This document shows, in pieces, positions 6,895 to 15,268 of a stretch of DNA of 21,663 nt. The notes below the pieces were generated by a model. The model did no database searches. It was given only the letters and a program-made list of their open reading frames with translations, and was not told the DNA's origin. Source of the stretch: Hungateiclostridiaceae bacterium UBA3922. GTDB lineage: Bacteria; Bacillota; Clostridia; Acetivibrionales; DTU013. The stretch spans positions 1,730 through 23,392 of the forward strand of contig DGEQ01000073.1 of assembly GCA_002386045.1 (NCBI GenBank). Reading direction: 5' to 3'. Numbering within the stretch: the first letter of the stretch is position 1; each line of letters begins with the position of its first letter. The position numbers were made by a program, and so were the translations under genes.

Positions 6895-9800
6895 TTATAT
6901 GCGCCGGACTGTGAATGTCACGTTTTCACCGTTTATGCTCCAATCCTTCGAGTACCCTTCGCCTGTTGAAGGATGCATGCTGTCAGCGAGAACTTCTTCA
7001 CTTATAAGTTCCTTGTTGCGCTCGATTATGCCGCTGATCCTCGTATTGTCGCCATAGTATACGGTTATACGGTCCTGTACCTCGAAGCCGGCTTCTTTTC
7101 TCATCGTCTGCAGCTTGCTGATTATCTCGCGCACGAAGCCTTCCTCTATCAGTTCTTCCGTCAGGTTCGTATCGAGCACCACGGTTATTTCGCGTTCGGT
7201 CTCAGACACGAATCCCTCCTTCTGCACGGTTTCCACCAGCACATCCGACAGTTCGAGAGTGACATCGCTGCCTTCGATGCTGAACGTTACCTTTCCGTCC
7301 CTGTTGAAGCGTTCCATCAGTTCATTGCCGTCCGCCGCGGACAGGTATTCGCCGATTTTCGGCACCAGTTTGCCGTACTTCGGACCGACCGTCCTGAGCT
7401 GGGGTTTGAACCTGTACGTCGTGAAGCCCGAAGCATCGCGGGTGAATACTATCTTCTTAACGTTCAGTTCATCCTTCACCAGGTCCGCATACATTTCGGG
7501 CAGTTCTTCGCTGTCCTTTATGAACATCGTGCCTATAGGCTGGCGGTTCTTGATGTTCGCAGTGTTCCTGCAGGCGCGGCCAAGCACGACATACTTGAGC
7601 ACCTTATCCATGTTCTTTTCAAGTTCTTTGTCGATGAATCCTTCTTTGACCGCCGGGAAGTCGCACAGGTGCACGCTTTCAGGCGCAGACTTGTCGACGC
7701 TCCTGACAAGGTTCAGGTATATCTGTTCGCTCATGAAAGGGACGAACGGCGCAATGGTCTTCGAAAGCTCCACAAGTACTGTATAGAGCGTCATGTACGC
7801 ATTGATCTTGTCCTGGGTCATATCCTTCTGCCAGAAGCGCTCCCTGCTCCTCCTGACATACCAGTTGCTCAGTTCATCGGTGAAGTCCTGTATTTCGCGC
7901 GCTGATTCGGTGACCCTGTAATTCTCAAGGTACCTGTCCACGTTGCCGATCAGCGTATAGAGCCTTGAAAGGATCCATCTGTCCATCACCGGCAGTTTGT
8001 CATATTCCAGCCTGTATTTCGTGGGATCGAACCTGTCTATATTTGCATACAGCACATAGAACGCGTACGTATTCCACAGTGTGCCCATGAACTTCCTCTG
8101 GCTTTCGCTGACCGCCTCTTCATAGAACCTGCTGGGAAGCCACGGAGCACTGTTGGTATAGAAGTACCAGCGTACTGCGTCGGCTCCCTGTTTGTCCAGC
8201 ACCACCCAGGGATCTATGACGTTCCCCTTGTGCTTGCTCATCTTCTGCCCGTCCTTGTCGTTGACATGCCCCAGGACGATTACATTTTTAAATGCAGGTT
8301 TATCGAAAAGCAGCGTCGATATGGCAAGCAACGTGTAGAACCATCCCCTGGTCTGGTCTATCGCCTCGCTGATGAAGTCTGCAGGGAAATGTTCCTCGAA
8401 CATCTCCCTGTTCTCGAACGGGTAATGCCACTGTGCAAAGGGCATCGCACCGGAATCGAACCAGCAGTCTATGACCTCGGGTACCCTTTTCATGCGCCCC
8501 GAGCATTTCGGGCACTTCAGGTATACCTCGTCTATGAAGGGCTTGTGCAGTTCGATGTCGTCAGGCACGTTTTCTCCCATTTCCTTAAGTTCGGCTATGC
8601 TCCCGACAAGGTGGTTGTGACCGCAGCCGCATTCCCAGATCGGCAGCGGGGTGCCCCAGTACCTCGTACGGCTCAGGCCCCAGTCGACGACATTTTCGAG
8701 GAAGTTGCCCATGCGGCCTTCCCTGATGTTGTCAGGCAGCCAGTTGATGCTGTTGTTGTTCCTGAGCAGCTGCTCTCTCACTGCAGTCATCCTGATGAAC
8801 CAGGTATCCGCCGCATAGTAAAGCAGCGGGGTGTCGCATCTCCAGCAGAAAGGATACGAATGCTCATAATCCACGACCTTGTATACCAGGCCGCGTGACT
8901 TGAGATCTTCTATGATCAGCGGATCGGCCGCCTTGACGAACATGCCCTTCCAGGGTCTGACCGCCTCCACGAATCCTCCCTGTTCGTTTACAAGCTGTAC
9001 GAACGGCAGATCATATTGCCTGCCTACCTTCGCGTCGTCTTCACCGAATGCCGGCGCCGTATGGACTATGCCGGTGCCGTCGCCGAGCGATACGAAATCG
9101 TCATGCACCACGTAATATGCTTTTTTGTCCGGCATCACGAAATCGAACAGCGGCTCGTACTCCATCCCGAAAAGCTCCGAACCCCTGTGGCTCCCCGTTA
9201 CGGTGTAATCGCCTTCAAGGACGGTCGACGCCAGCGACTCGGCGAGTATATATGTTTCATCGCCGCATTTCGCCCTGATGTATGTCTCATCCGGGTTGAC
9301 CGTAAGTGCCACGTTCGACGGCAATGTCCACGGCGTCGTGGTCCATGCCATCAGGTACACGCCGGGCTCGCCCTTTACCCTGAACTTGACGTAGATCGAC
9401 GGCTCCTTGACGTCCCTGTACCCCTGCGCCACTTCGTGGCTTGAGAGAGATGTGCCGCAGCGCGGGCAGTAGGGCACTATCTTATGTCCCTTGTAGAGCA
9501 GTCCCTTGTCCCAGATCTGCCTCAGCGCCCACCAGACCGACTCTATATATGAATTGTTGTACGTGATGTAGGGATCCTCCATATCGGCCCAGAACCCTAC
9601 ACGTTCGCTCATTTCCTCCCATTCGCGCTTATACTTCCATACGCTCTCCTTACACTCCTGAATGAACGGTTCGACGCCGTATTCCTCTATCTGCGGCTTT
9701 CCGTTGATGCCGAGCAGCTTCTCAACTTCCAGTTCGACTGGCAGGCCATGGGTATCCCAACCCGCCTTGCGGAGTGCGTTGTAGCCTTTCATGCTCTTGT

Positions 9801-10011
9801 ATCTCGGGAAAAGGTCCTTCATGGTCCTCGTGATCACGTGTCCGATATGCGGTTTCCCGTTCGCCGTCGGCGGACCGTCATAGAAAGTGAAGGTCTTGCA
9901 GCCTTCCCTGAATTTAAGGCTCTTTTCGAATATTTTATTTTCTCTCCAGTATTCCAGGATTTCCTTTTCCCTTTCGACAAAGTTGAGATCGGTAGATACC
10001 TTTTTATACAT
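6895..10011 (-). CDS. ileS: Isoleucyl-tRNA synthetase
   Basis: This class I synthetase charges tRNA-Ile with isoleucine. The 1038-residue product has the HIGH motif (PHIGH, His55-His58), the KMSKHKGN loop (590-597), the WTTTPWTLPSN segment of the editing domain (223-233) and cysteine pairs at YCPRCG (181-186) and CPKC (500-503). The length and the KMSKHKGN and GWDTHGLPVE signatures fit the second, eukaryote-like bacterial type (IleRS2) rather than the ~930-residue type. That type is often naturally tolerant of mupirocin, which is inference here. Frame alone allows a start 40 codons upstream, but that would read through the T-box terminator. The ATG at 10011 has AAGGAGGA at the right distance. 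Expression is controlled by the T-box leader upstream. Confidence 0.97.
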   Translation of the reverse strand: MYKKVSTDLNFVEREKEILEYWRENKIFEKSLKFREGCKTFTFYDGPPTANGKPHIGHVITRTMKDLFPRYKSMKGYNALRKAGWDTHGLPVELEVEKLLGINGKPQIEEYGVEPFIQECKESVWKYKREWEEMSERVGFWADMEDPYITYNNSYIESVWWALRQIWDKGLLYKGHKIVPYCPRCGTSLSSHEVAQGYRDVKEPSIYVKFRVKGEPGVYLMAWTTTPWTLPSNVALTVNPDETYIRAKCGDETYILAESLASTVLEGDYTVTGSHRGSELFGMEYEPLFDFVMPDKKAYYVVHDDFVSLGDGTGIVHTAPAFGEDDAKVGRQYDLPFVQLVNEQGGFVEAVRPWKGMFVKAADPLIIEDLKSRGLVYKVVDYEHSYPFCWRCDTPLLYYAADTWFIRMTAVREQLLRNNNSINWLPDNIREGRMGNFLENVVDWGLSRTRYWGTPLPIWECGCGHNHLVGSIAELKEMGENVPDDIELHKPFIDEVYLKCPKCSGRMKRVPEVIDCWFDSGAMPFAQWHYPFENREMFEEHFPADFISEAIDQTRGWFYTLLAISTLLFDKPAFKNVIVLGHVNDKDGQKMSKHKGNVIDPWVVLDKQGADAVRWYFYTNSAPWLPSRFYEEAVSESQRKFMGTLWNTYAFYVLYANIDRFDPTKYRLEYDKLPVMDRWILSRLYTLIGNVDRYLENYRVTESAREIQDFTDELSNWYVRRSRERFWQKDMTQDKINAYMTLYTVLVELSKTIAPFVPFMSEQIYLNLVRSVDKSAPESVHLCDFPAVKEGFIDKELEKNMDKVLKYVVLGRACRNTANIKNRQPIGTMFIKDSEELPEMYADLVKDELNVKKIVFTRDASGFTTYRFKPQLRTVGPKYGKLVPKIGEYLSAADGNELMERFNRDGKVTFSIEGSDVTLELSDVLVETVQKEGFVSETEREITVVLDTNLTEELIEEGFVREIISKLQTMRKEAGFEVQDRITVYYGDNTRISGIIERNKELISEEVLADSMHPSTGEGYSKDWSINGENVTFTVRRI

Positions 10012-10057
10012 GGCTTCCTCCTTGTTACACCTCTGTGTTCCGTTTTCCGTTATAATC

Positions 10058-10386
10058 AAAAAGCTCCCGTCCCGCACAAAGGGACGAGAGCATAACAACT
10101 CACGCGTTACCACCCAATTTACTGCCGCCATTCCCCGGCCGGTCCTCAGTACACAGACAGGCGCGCATCAGCACCTGGTATGCTGCGGCAGTCACTCATT
10201 GCCACTTTAACGGCGTGGACCGGCTTATCATACTCGCAGTCCGAAACGGATCCGCTTTCCGACAGCTACTCCCGGAGGATTTTCAGGAACCACCGCTGCG
10301 GACTTCCACCGAACGTCCGCTCTCTGTAAGCGTCCCGGCGCCCTACTCGTTCCGTTCATCGTATTTTCAACTGTTCAAAATTTTGA
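10058..10386 (-). promoter_or_regulatory. Isoleucine T-box riboswitch leader of ileS
   Basis: Uncharged tRNA-Ile would bind this leader and prevent termination. On the minus strand it holds the Stem I signatures GAGTAG (10343-10348) and AGAGAGC (10319-10325), then a distal hairpin closed by GGAC/GTCC. The specifier region reads GAAAATCCTCC, with ATC (isoleucine) at 10278-10280. The T-box proper, TGGGTGGTAACGCG, is at 10103-10116. The terminator stem (10063-10073 with 10081-10091, one wobble) is followed by a U-run encoded by 10058-10062. The ATC codon matches the gene downstream. Confidence 0.95.
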
Positions 10387-10391
10387 ATAGC

Positions 10392-10420
10392 ATTATACAA
10401 CAATGCCGCCCGGCTGTCAA
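10392..10420 (-). promoter_or_regulatory. Sigma-A promoter of the T-box-ileS-aroB operon
   Basis: Both hexamers are perfect on the minus strand: TTGACA (10415-10420) and TATAAT (10392-10397), with a 17-base spacer. The -35 starts only four bases after the divIVA stop codon, and there is no terminator between, so divIVA transcripts may also run into the T-box. Confidence 0.9.
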
Positions 10421-10424
10421 TAAA

Positions 10425-10907
10425 TCACTCTTCTTCTTCTTCCTCTTCTTCGCCATTCTCCTCATCGAACATCTGCCTGAGGAGTTCAAGCTGGGACATG
10501 AGCAGCATCTCGCACCTGGATTTGAACAGGCGGAGTTTCTTGTTTGCTTCCTCGTACTCCAGCTTTATCTTGACCACTTCCTGGTTCGCGTCGTTGATCA
10601 GCTTCTGGGCTTTTATCTCAGCTTCCCTGATGATGTTCTCAGCCTTTTCATAAGCATTTTTCTTTATCTCTTCACCGGTTTGCTGCGCCACGAGCAAGGT
10701 ATTCTGCAGCTGTTCCTCCATCGTCTTGTAATGCTGGAGGCCTTCGTTGAGCAGCGCCAGCTTGTCCTTGAGTTCGACGTTTTCCCTTATGTATGCGGTG
10801 TAATCCTCGATTATCTTATCAAGGACATCATTTACCATATCCTCGTTGTAGCCCATGAAAGACTTTTTGAAAGTCAGGTTCTGCAGGTCATTGGGCGTGT
10901 AATTCAT
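10425..10907 (-). CDS. divIVA: DivIVA-family cell-division/polarity protein
   Basis: The 160-residue product starts MNYTPNDLQNLTFKKSFMGYNEDMVNDVLDKI, the conserved DivIVA/GpsB membrane-binding N-terminus (about 1-55). A long coiled coil follows (about 60-145). DivIVA proteins gather at curved membranes at septa and poles and recruit division, polarity or sporulation proteins. The C-terminus ends in eight consecutive glutamates, encoded by GAA/GAG repeats. This may be a low-complexity tail prone to length variation. The start has a GGGGTGA ribosome site. The gene lies 18 bases behind yggT and close to sepF, the classical Gram-positive arrangement. Confidence 0.93.
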   Translation of the reverse strand: MNYTPNDLQNLTFKKSFMGYNEDMVNDVLDKIIEDYTAYIRENVELKDKLALLNEGLQHYKTMEEQLQNTLLVAQQTGEEIKKNAYEKAENIIREAEIKAQKLINDANQEVVKIKLEYEEANKKLRLFKSRCEMLLMSQLELLRQMFDEENGEEEEEEEE

Positions 10908-10925
10908 GGTTCGCTCACCCCTTGT

Positions 10926-11207
10926 TTACATAAATCGCAACATTATCCGCAAAACTATATTCCGCAAAATGGCAAGCAGTATAAATGCTATCAGCGGCGA
11001 GAAATCAAAAAACAGCCGCCCCCCGGCAGACGATCTCCTGATGATCGTCCTGATGGGCATCAGAACCGGCTCCGTGATCCTGTACAACAGTATTACCACC
11101 CTGTGATCCCTGTTTACAGGCAACCATGAAATGACGACCCTGATCAGCAGTATCAGTTCCGCCGCATCAAAAACCAGCCTGGTCAGCCTGTAAAGAAAAA
11201 ACCTCAT
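10926..11207 (-). CDS. YggT-family membrane protein (YlmG-like)
   Basis: The 93-residue product has two hydrophobic segments (about 10-30 and 68-90) around a basic loop. It contains the YggT features ISWLPVNRDHRVVILLYRITEP and the following PIRTIIRR. Proteins of this family lie in division clusters between sepF and divIVA and have been linked to division or envelope homeostasis. The exact role is unknown. The ATG has a GGAGG site seven bases away. The gene is 30 bases from sepF and 18 from divIVA, so one transcript is likely. Confidence 0.9.
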   Translation of the reverse strand: MRFFLYRLTRLVFDAAELILLIRVVISWLPVNRDHRVVILLYRITEPVLMPIRTIIRRSSAGGRLFFDFSPLIAFILLAILRNIVLRIMLRFM

Positions 11208-11237
11208 TGCATTCCTCCAAGCCTGATGACAGGCGGG

Positions 11238-11690
11238 TCATTTCACCCACGGGAATGTGGCCCTGGTCCTGAGATCATCCCTGAAGTTGCTCATGATGTC
11301 CACGTTGCTGGGCGCGATCATGTAAATGCCCGACGAAACCTTCTGGATATCGCCGTCAAGGGCGTATACCGAGCCGCTCAGGAAATCGATGACACGCTGC
11401 GCCGTCTCCTTGGTGAGGCCTTCAAGATTGACGACTACCGGCTTTTTGCTCTTGAGCTGATCGCACACTTCCCTGGCGTCGTCAAAGGAATCAGGCTGCA
11501 TTATGACGACTTTGAACTGATTGCTGGAATGGATATTTACTACCTTGTTGCTCTGGGTTTTCCTGGTGAATGTCTGGAGGTACTGAGGAGGCTGATACTT
11601 CTCTTCCAACGTCTCTTCCTCAAGTTCCTCTTCTTCCTCTTCCGTTTCCCAGCCCACCAGATTGAGCATTTTGTTGAGAAGCTTTGCCAT
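11238..11690 (-). CDS. sepF: Cell-division protein SepF
   Basis: SepF anchors FtsZ filaments to the membrane and shapes the septum. The 150-residue product starts with the amphipathic, membrane-binding helix MAKLLNKMLNLVGW. A strongly acidic linker follows (about 16-30, mostly Glu), and then the compact SepF core (about 55-140) with KVVIMQPDSFDDAREVCDQL, KPVVVNLEGL and RVIDFLSGSVYALDG. Length and order are typical. The start has a GGAGGG site eight bases upstream. It sits 72 bases after ylmE and upstream of yggT and divIVA. Confidence 0.96.
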   Translation of the reverse strand: MAKLLNKMLNLVGWETEEEEEELEEETLEEKYQPPQYLQTFTRKTQSNKVVNIHSSNQFKVVIMQPDSFDDAREVCDQLKSKKPVVVNLEGLTKETAQRVIDFLSGSVYALDGDIQKVSSGIYMIAPSNVDIMSNFRDDLRTRATFPWVK

Positions 11691-11762
11691 TCGTATATCC
11701 CTCCGTTTTTCTTTCGTTAACCGGCTCTGTCCTGCTGAACCGGCAAAAGAAAGCGAACCGTG

Positions 11763-12467
11763 CTAACCTATGCGTTTTCCGAAAATGACCGTTCCCGGTC
11801 TTATTATATTCGCTCCCTCTTCTATCGCAACTTCAAAATCGTTGCTCATTCCCATAGAAAGGTATTCCATACTTACATTATCAATATTTTCCTTTCCGAT
11901 GTCAATAAGCAATTGCCTGAGACGCCTGAATACCCACCTCGCCTCCTCGGGATCGGGGACCAGAGGCGCTATCGTCATCAATCCCTTTATCCTGATATTT
12001 CCCATCCTGCTGACTTCCTTCACGAAGTCGAGCGTCGTTCCCGGTTCTATACCATACTTGGTGTTTTCGCCGGCCACATTGACCTGCACGAGGACATCCA
12101 TCACCCTGCCGGCCTTTTCTGCCCGCCTGTTTATCTCATTGGCAAGCTCGATGCTGTCCAGCGAGTGTATCATGCACACCCTGTCGATTATGTACTTCAC
12201 CTTATTTTTCTGCAGGTGGCCGATCAAATGCCATTTGCACTCTATATCCATTATATCGGCCTTTTTCACCAGTTCCTGAACCCTGTTTTCCCCGAAATCG
12301 GTTATCCCGCATCGGAATGCCGTCCTTATGCGTTCGGGATCCACGGTCTTGGTGACAGCAACGATCTTTATCCCCGCGGGATCCCTTCCCGCCCTTGCGG
12401 CTGCGGCCGCTACCCGATGGCGCAGTTCGTCGATGTTCCCGGTTATGATGTCACGATCTCCCGTCAT
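11763..12467 (-). CDS. ylmE: YggS/YlmE-type pyridoxal-phosphate homeostasis protein
   Basis: The 234-residue product is a PLP-binding protein of the YggS/PROSC family, a single alanine-racemase-like barrel without a second domain, involved in vitamin B6 balance. Signature segments are VAVTK (Lys40 should hold PLP), GENRVQE, WHLIGHLQKNK, SLDS, GLMTI and the closing LSMGMSNDFEVAIEEG and RPGTVIFG. Its ATG overlaps the stop of the HlyD-like gene in an ATGA. No well-placed ribosome site is present, so translation is probably coupled. Its place before sepF is the usual one in Firmicutes. Confidence 0.96.
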   Translation of the reverse strand: MTGDRDIITGNIDELRHRVAAAAARAGRDPAGIKIVAVTKTVDPERIRTAFRCGITDFGENRVQELVKKADIMDIECKWHLIGHLQKNKVKYIIDRVCMIHSLDSIELANEINRRAEKAGRVMDVLVQVNVAGENTKYGIEPGTTLDFVKEVSRMGNIRIKGLMTIAPLVPDPEEARWVFRRLRQLLIDIGKENIDNVSMEYLSMGMSNDFEVAIEEGANIIRPGTVIFGKRIG

Positions 12468-13807
12468 TTTATTATTATTTCACCTTCTTCTATATTGTCC
12501 GGATTTACAAGATAGATATTATAAAGACCCACTGTCTTTTCATATTCGCCTTCCGGTGTCCTGATGATCGCATATTCTTCATCACTGCAGACGATCTCGA
12601 CTTCCCTGCTGACGGCGATGTTGCTCTTCACCAGCATTATCCTGCCCCTGGAACCGTCAGCGGTGATGTCCCTGAGGCATTTGAGCGGTACCTTGAGCCC
12701 TTCCTCGGTTTTCGTTATGATGTCGGCATCCACCATCCTCTTGGCTGATAAGACATCAAGACCTCTGCTCATCCTGACTATAATTACGACCCTGTCATTT
12801 TCGGCTTCTCCGATTTTCACTACAGTCGCAGGCGCTTCAAAATCCATGCTTCTGACGCGCACCCTTACGCTGTCCCCTTCTTCCAGCTTTTTTGCCCTGC
12901 CTGCCGGTATGTCTGCCGCCATGTACATGTCTATGCCCTTTATGATCTTGGCGAATGGTTCATCCCTTTTCACATTCCGTGTGTCGGCATCGAGCGACGC
13001 GCATCTTTCCCGGATGTTGTCCAGTTCAGCCACCGTGAGGTCCATTGCCCTGTCGGGAGTCAATATTCCATCGTACCCGTCGATACTGTATGATACTATG
13101 CCTGAAGTATTCGTCCTTATCTGCACCGTGTTTTGCTGTATCAGGTGCTGTATGGACGTCTTTCGTTTCTGCAGCGAATTTATATATTCGTCCGTCGTAT
13201 TTCCGGCCGCTATCTCGGCCTTTTTTTCGACCAGGCCGCGTATCTCCGTCCTCTTCTTCCCCATTTCCCGGAAGCTTTTCGAGTTGCATGCGGCGATCAG
13301 TTCCCTGACCTTTTTTCCTATCTCGTCATCGAGCTTTGCCAGGTCGGCCGAGAAAAACTCGCTTTTTTCAGCCTGCTCCATCCGGGCTTTTATTATTTTC
13401 GCATTTATTTCTTCTATTTCCTTCAGCAGTTCGTCGGATTCATCGCCCATCACCATGGCTATCGTGCTGTATGCGGCCGCCTTTTCGCCTTCATTTATTT
13501 CCGGGATGTATATGCCGTCGATGGATGATGGTTTCAGCAGTACCTCGTTCCTGATCAGTATCGCCTGCGAATGTACATACTCCTCGATTATACCGTTCCT
13601 TATCACGTCCTGGGCGATGTGGTTCCCCGAGACCCAGTTGAGGAGGGCAGGGACATAAAGGGCCGTGAACAGCATAAGGAACGTGCCCACGGTGATCCTC
13701 CTGTATGCCTTCTTCCTCCCGGAAGCCGCCTCTTCCGGGCTTATTGTCCTGCCGGTCGGGAACTCGACCGTTTTCTTATCTTCTTCCCTGGTGTATTTCC
13801 TTCCCAT
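12464..13807 (-). CDS. HlyD-like membrane-anchored adaptor protein
   Basis: The 447-residue product has a basic cytoplasmic N-terminus, one transmembrane helix (about 37-59), a first half-barrel (RNEVLLKPSSIDGIYIPEINEG, about 86-107), a charged coiled coil (about 125-240), the matching second half (TNTSGIVSYSIDGYDG) and a C-terminal beta-rich region with repeated VRVRVRS and VVKIGEA strands. This is the plan of HlyD/MFP adaptors, which bridge pumps to outer layers. No transporter gene is adjacent. Some Clostridia carry such a protein in the ylmE-sepF cluster, so a division or envelope role is possible. The start codon is six bases after the upstream stop and has only a weak ribosome site, and the stop overlaps ylmE, so it depends on coupling. 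Function unknown. Confidence 0.8.
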   Translation of the reverse strand: MGRKYTREEDKKTVEFPTGRTISPEEAASGRKKAYRRITVGTFLMLFTALYVPALLNWVSGNHIAQDVIRNGIIEEYVHSQAILIRNEVLLKPSSIDGIYIPEINEGEKAAAYSTIAMVMGDESDELLKEIEEINAKIIKARMEQAEKSEFFSADLAKLDDEIGKKVRELIAACNSKSFREMGKKRTEIRGLVEKKAEIAAGNTTDEYINSLQKRKTSIQHLIQQNTVQIRTNTSGIVSYSIDGYDGILTPDRAMDLTVAELDNIRERCASLDADTRNVKRDEPFAKIIKGIDMYMAADIPAGRAKKLEEGDSVRVRVRSMDFEAPATVVKIGEAENDRVVIIVRMSRGLDVLSAKRMVDADIITKTEEGLKVPLKCLRDITADGSRGRIMLVKSNIAVSREVEIVCSDEEYAIIRTPEGEYEKTVGLYNIYLVNPDNIEEGEIIIK

Positions 13808-13813
13808 ATCCGT

Positions 13814-15106
13814 TCAAAACCTTGCGAGGTTTCTTTCCTTCATATATTTCAGGGCGATCATGATGCCGAGCTTCACATGCTCATACACCAGTCCTCCCTG
13901 CATATATGCGATATACGGGGGTTTGAGCGGCGCATCCGCACTCAGTTCTATCGAGGATCCCTGGATGAACGCGCCTGCGGCCATTATGACCTTGCTGTCA
14001 TAGCCGGGCATGTCCCACGGCTCGGGAGTCACGAAGGAATCGACGGGCGATCCTTTCTGGATCCCCTGGCAGAACGCGATCATGCTTTCAGGATCATTGA
14101 AGCGTATGGCCTGTATTATGTCGCTCCTTTTTTCCGCAGGTCCCGGAGAAGTCTCAAATCCCAGCCTCTGCATGAGCGCAGCGGTGAACACCGCTCCCTT
14201 GAGGCTCTCGGCCACCACGTGGGGCGCCATGAAAAGCCCCTGGAACATGAGCCTGTTATTTCCCAGCGTTGCGCCCAATTCCTTGCCCAGACCGGGCGTG
14301 GTCAGCCTGAAAGCTGCATTCTGTACCAGTCCCTTTTTCCCGGCTATATACCCGCCGGCCGGGACCAGTCCGCCTCCAGGGTTCTTGATCAGCGAACCTG
14401 CCACAAGATCCGCGCCTGTCTGCGTTGGTTCTTCCGTCTCGGTAAACTCCCCGTAGCAGTTGTCCACCATGACGATGGCATTTTTATTTATCCGCTTTAC
14501 TTCCCCGACAGCGCTCCTGATGTCATCGATACTCATCGAAGGTCTCCATTCGTAGCCCCTGGAGCGCTGTATAAAGACCATTTTAGTCCGCGGCCCCATG
14601 GCCGTTTTTATTCTGTCGACGTCTATACTGCCGTCTTCCAGCAGGTCCAGCTGCCGGTAAGTTATCCCAAAGTCCATGAGGGATCCGGCGCCTTCGCCCC
14701 TGATCCCGATCACTTCCTCCAGCGTGTCGTATGGTTTCCCGGTAATGGAAAGCAGTTCATCCCCCGGCCTGAGATTGCCGTACAGGCATATGGCTATCGC
14801 CTGTGTCCCTGATACGATCTGGTGCCTGACCAGCGCATCTTCTGCGCCGAATACTGAAGCGTACACACTGTCGAGCACTTCCCTGCCCCTGTCGCCGTAG
14901 CCGTAGCCGGTCGTCCCGCCGAAATGCGAGTCGCTGAGGCTATGCTCCTGCATGGCGGCAATTACCTTGTATTGATTGGCTTCCCTTACGGATCCTATTT
15001 CCCTGAAGATGTCACTGACTTCATTTTCGATTTCCATGGTCAGCCTGATGATGCTCTCATCGATCCCAAAGGTGTTTTTCAGGAAGTTCATGTAAAGTAT
15101 ATCCAT
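13814..15106 (-). CDS. PLP-dependent enzyme, YnbB/methionine gamma-lyase family
   Basis: The 430-residue product belongs to the aspartate-aminotransferase fold, in the family often annotated 'aluminium resistance protein' or methionine gamma-lyase-like (B. subtilis YnbB). It shows HFGGTTGYGYGDRGRE (61-76), SGTQAI (99-104), VMVDNCYGEF (212-221, with Asp215 to pair with the PLP ring) and SLIKNPGGGL (238-247), where Lys241 should form the PLP Schiff base. The physiological substrate of this family is not established as far as I know; a sulphur amino acid is a guess. The ATG has a GAGAGG ribosome site. It is the first gene of the run leading to divIVA, with a promoter near 15183-15211. Confidence 0.92.
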   Translation of the reverse strand: MDILYMNFLKNTFGIDESIIRLTMEIENEVSDIFREIGSVREANQYKVIAAMQEHSLSDSHFGGTTGYGYGDRGREVLDSVYASVFGAEDALVRHQIVSGTQAIAICLYGNLRPGDELLSITGKPYDTLEEVIGIRGEGAGSLMDFGITYRQLDLLEDGSIDVDRIKTAMGPRTKMVFIQRSRGYEWRPSMSIDDIRSAVGEVKRINKNAIVMVDNCYGEFTETEEPTQTGADLVAGSLIKNPGGGLVPAGGYIAGKKGLVQNAAFRLTTPGLGKELGATLGNNRLMFQGLFMAPHVVAESLKGAVFTAALMQRLGFETSPGPAEKRSDIIQAIRFNDPESMIAFCQGIQKGSPVDSFVTPEPWDMPGYDSKVIMAAGAFIQGSSIELSADAPLKPPYIAYMQGGLVYEHVKLGIMIALKYMKERNLARF

Positions 15107-15182
15107 ACGTACCTCTCTTTTGTGATCTATTTATGCCGCGCATGGTTAAGCATTCAAAGCAGGAAATTTTCCCTGCATATCC

Positions 15183-15211
15183 ATTTTAGCGCACAAAGGT
15201 GCTCAAATCAA
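15183..15211 (-). promoter_or_regulatory. Probable sigma-A promoter of the ynbB-to-divIVA run
   Basis: On the minus strand, TTGATT (15206-15211) and TAAAAT (15183-15188) are 17 bases apart. The spacer contains GCACC-TTT-GTGC, a small dyad that might be an operator. The next good promoter on this strand is the ileS one at 10392-10420, so this one probably serves six genes. Confidence 0.6.
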
Positions 15212-15268
15212 GCAGCAAGGCCATTTCACGCGGGTACCCGGGCAATGGGCAGAATATTCGGAACAAAC

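Noticed and set aside
10012..10131. N-terminal extension of ileS
   Set aside because: It would translate through the T-box terminator and T-box sequence; the ATG at 10011 has a strong ribosome site.
13571..14812. 413-codon + strand frame opposite the HlyD-like and YnbB-like genes
   Set aside because: It spans two real genes and their junction on the other strand, with no ribosome site or recognisable protein features.
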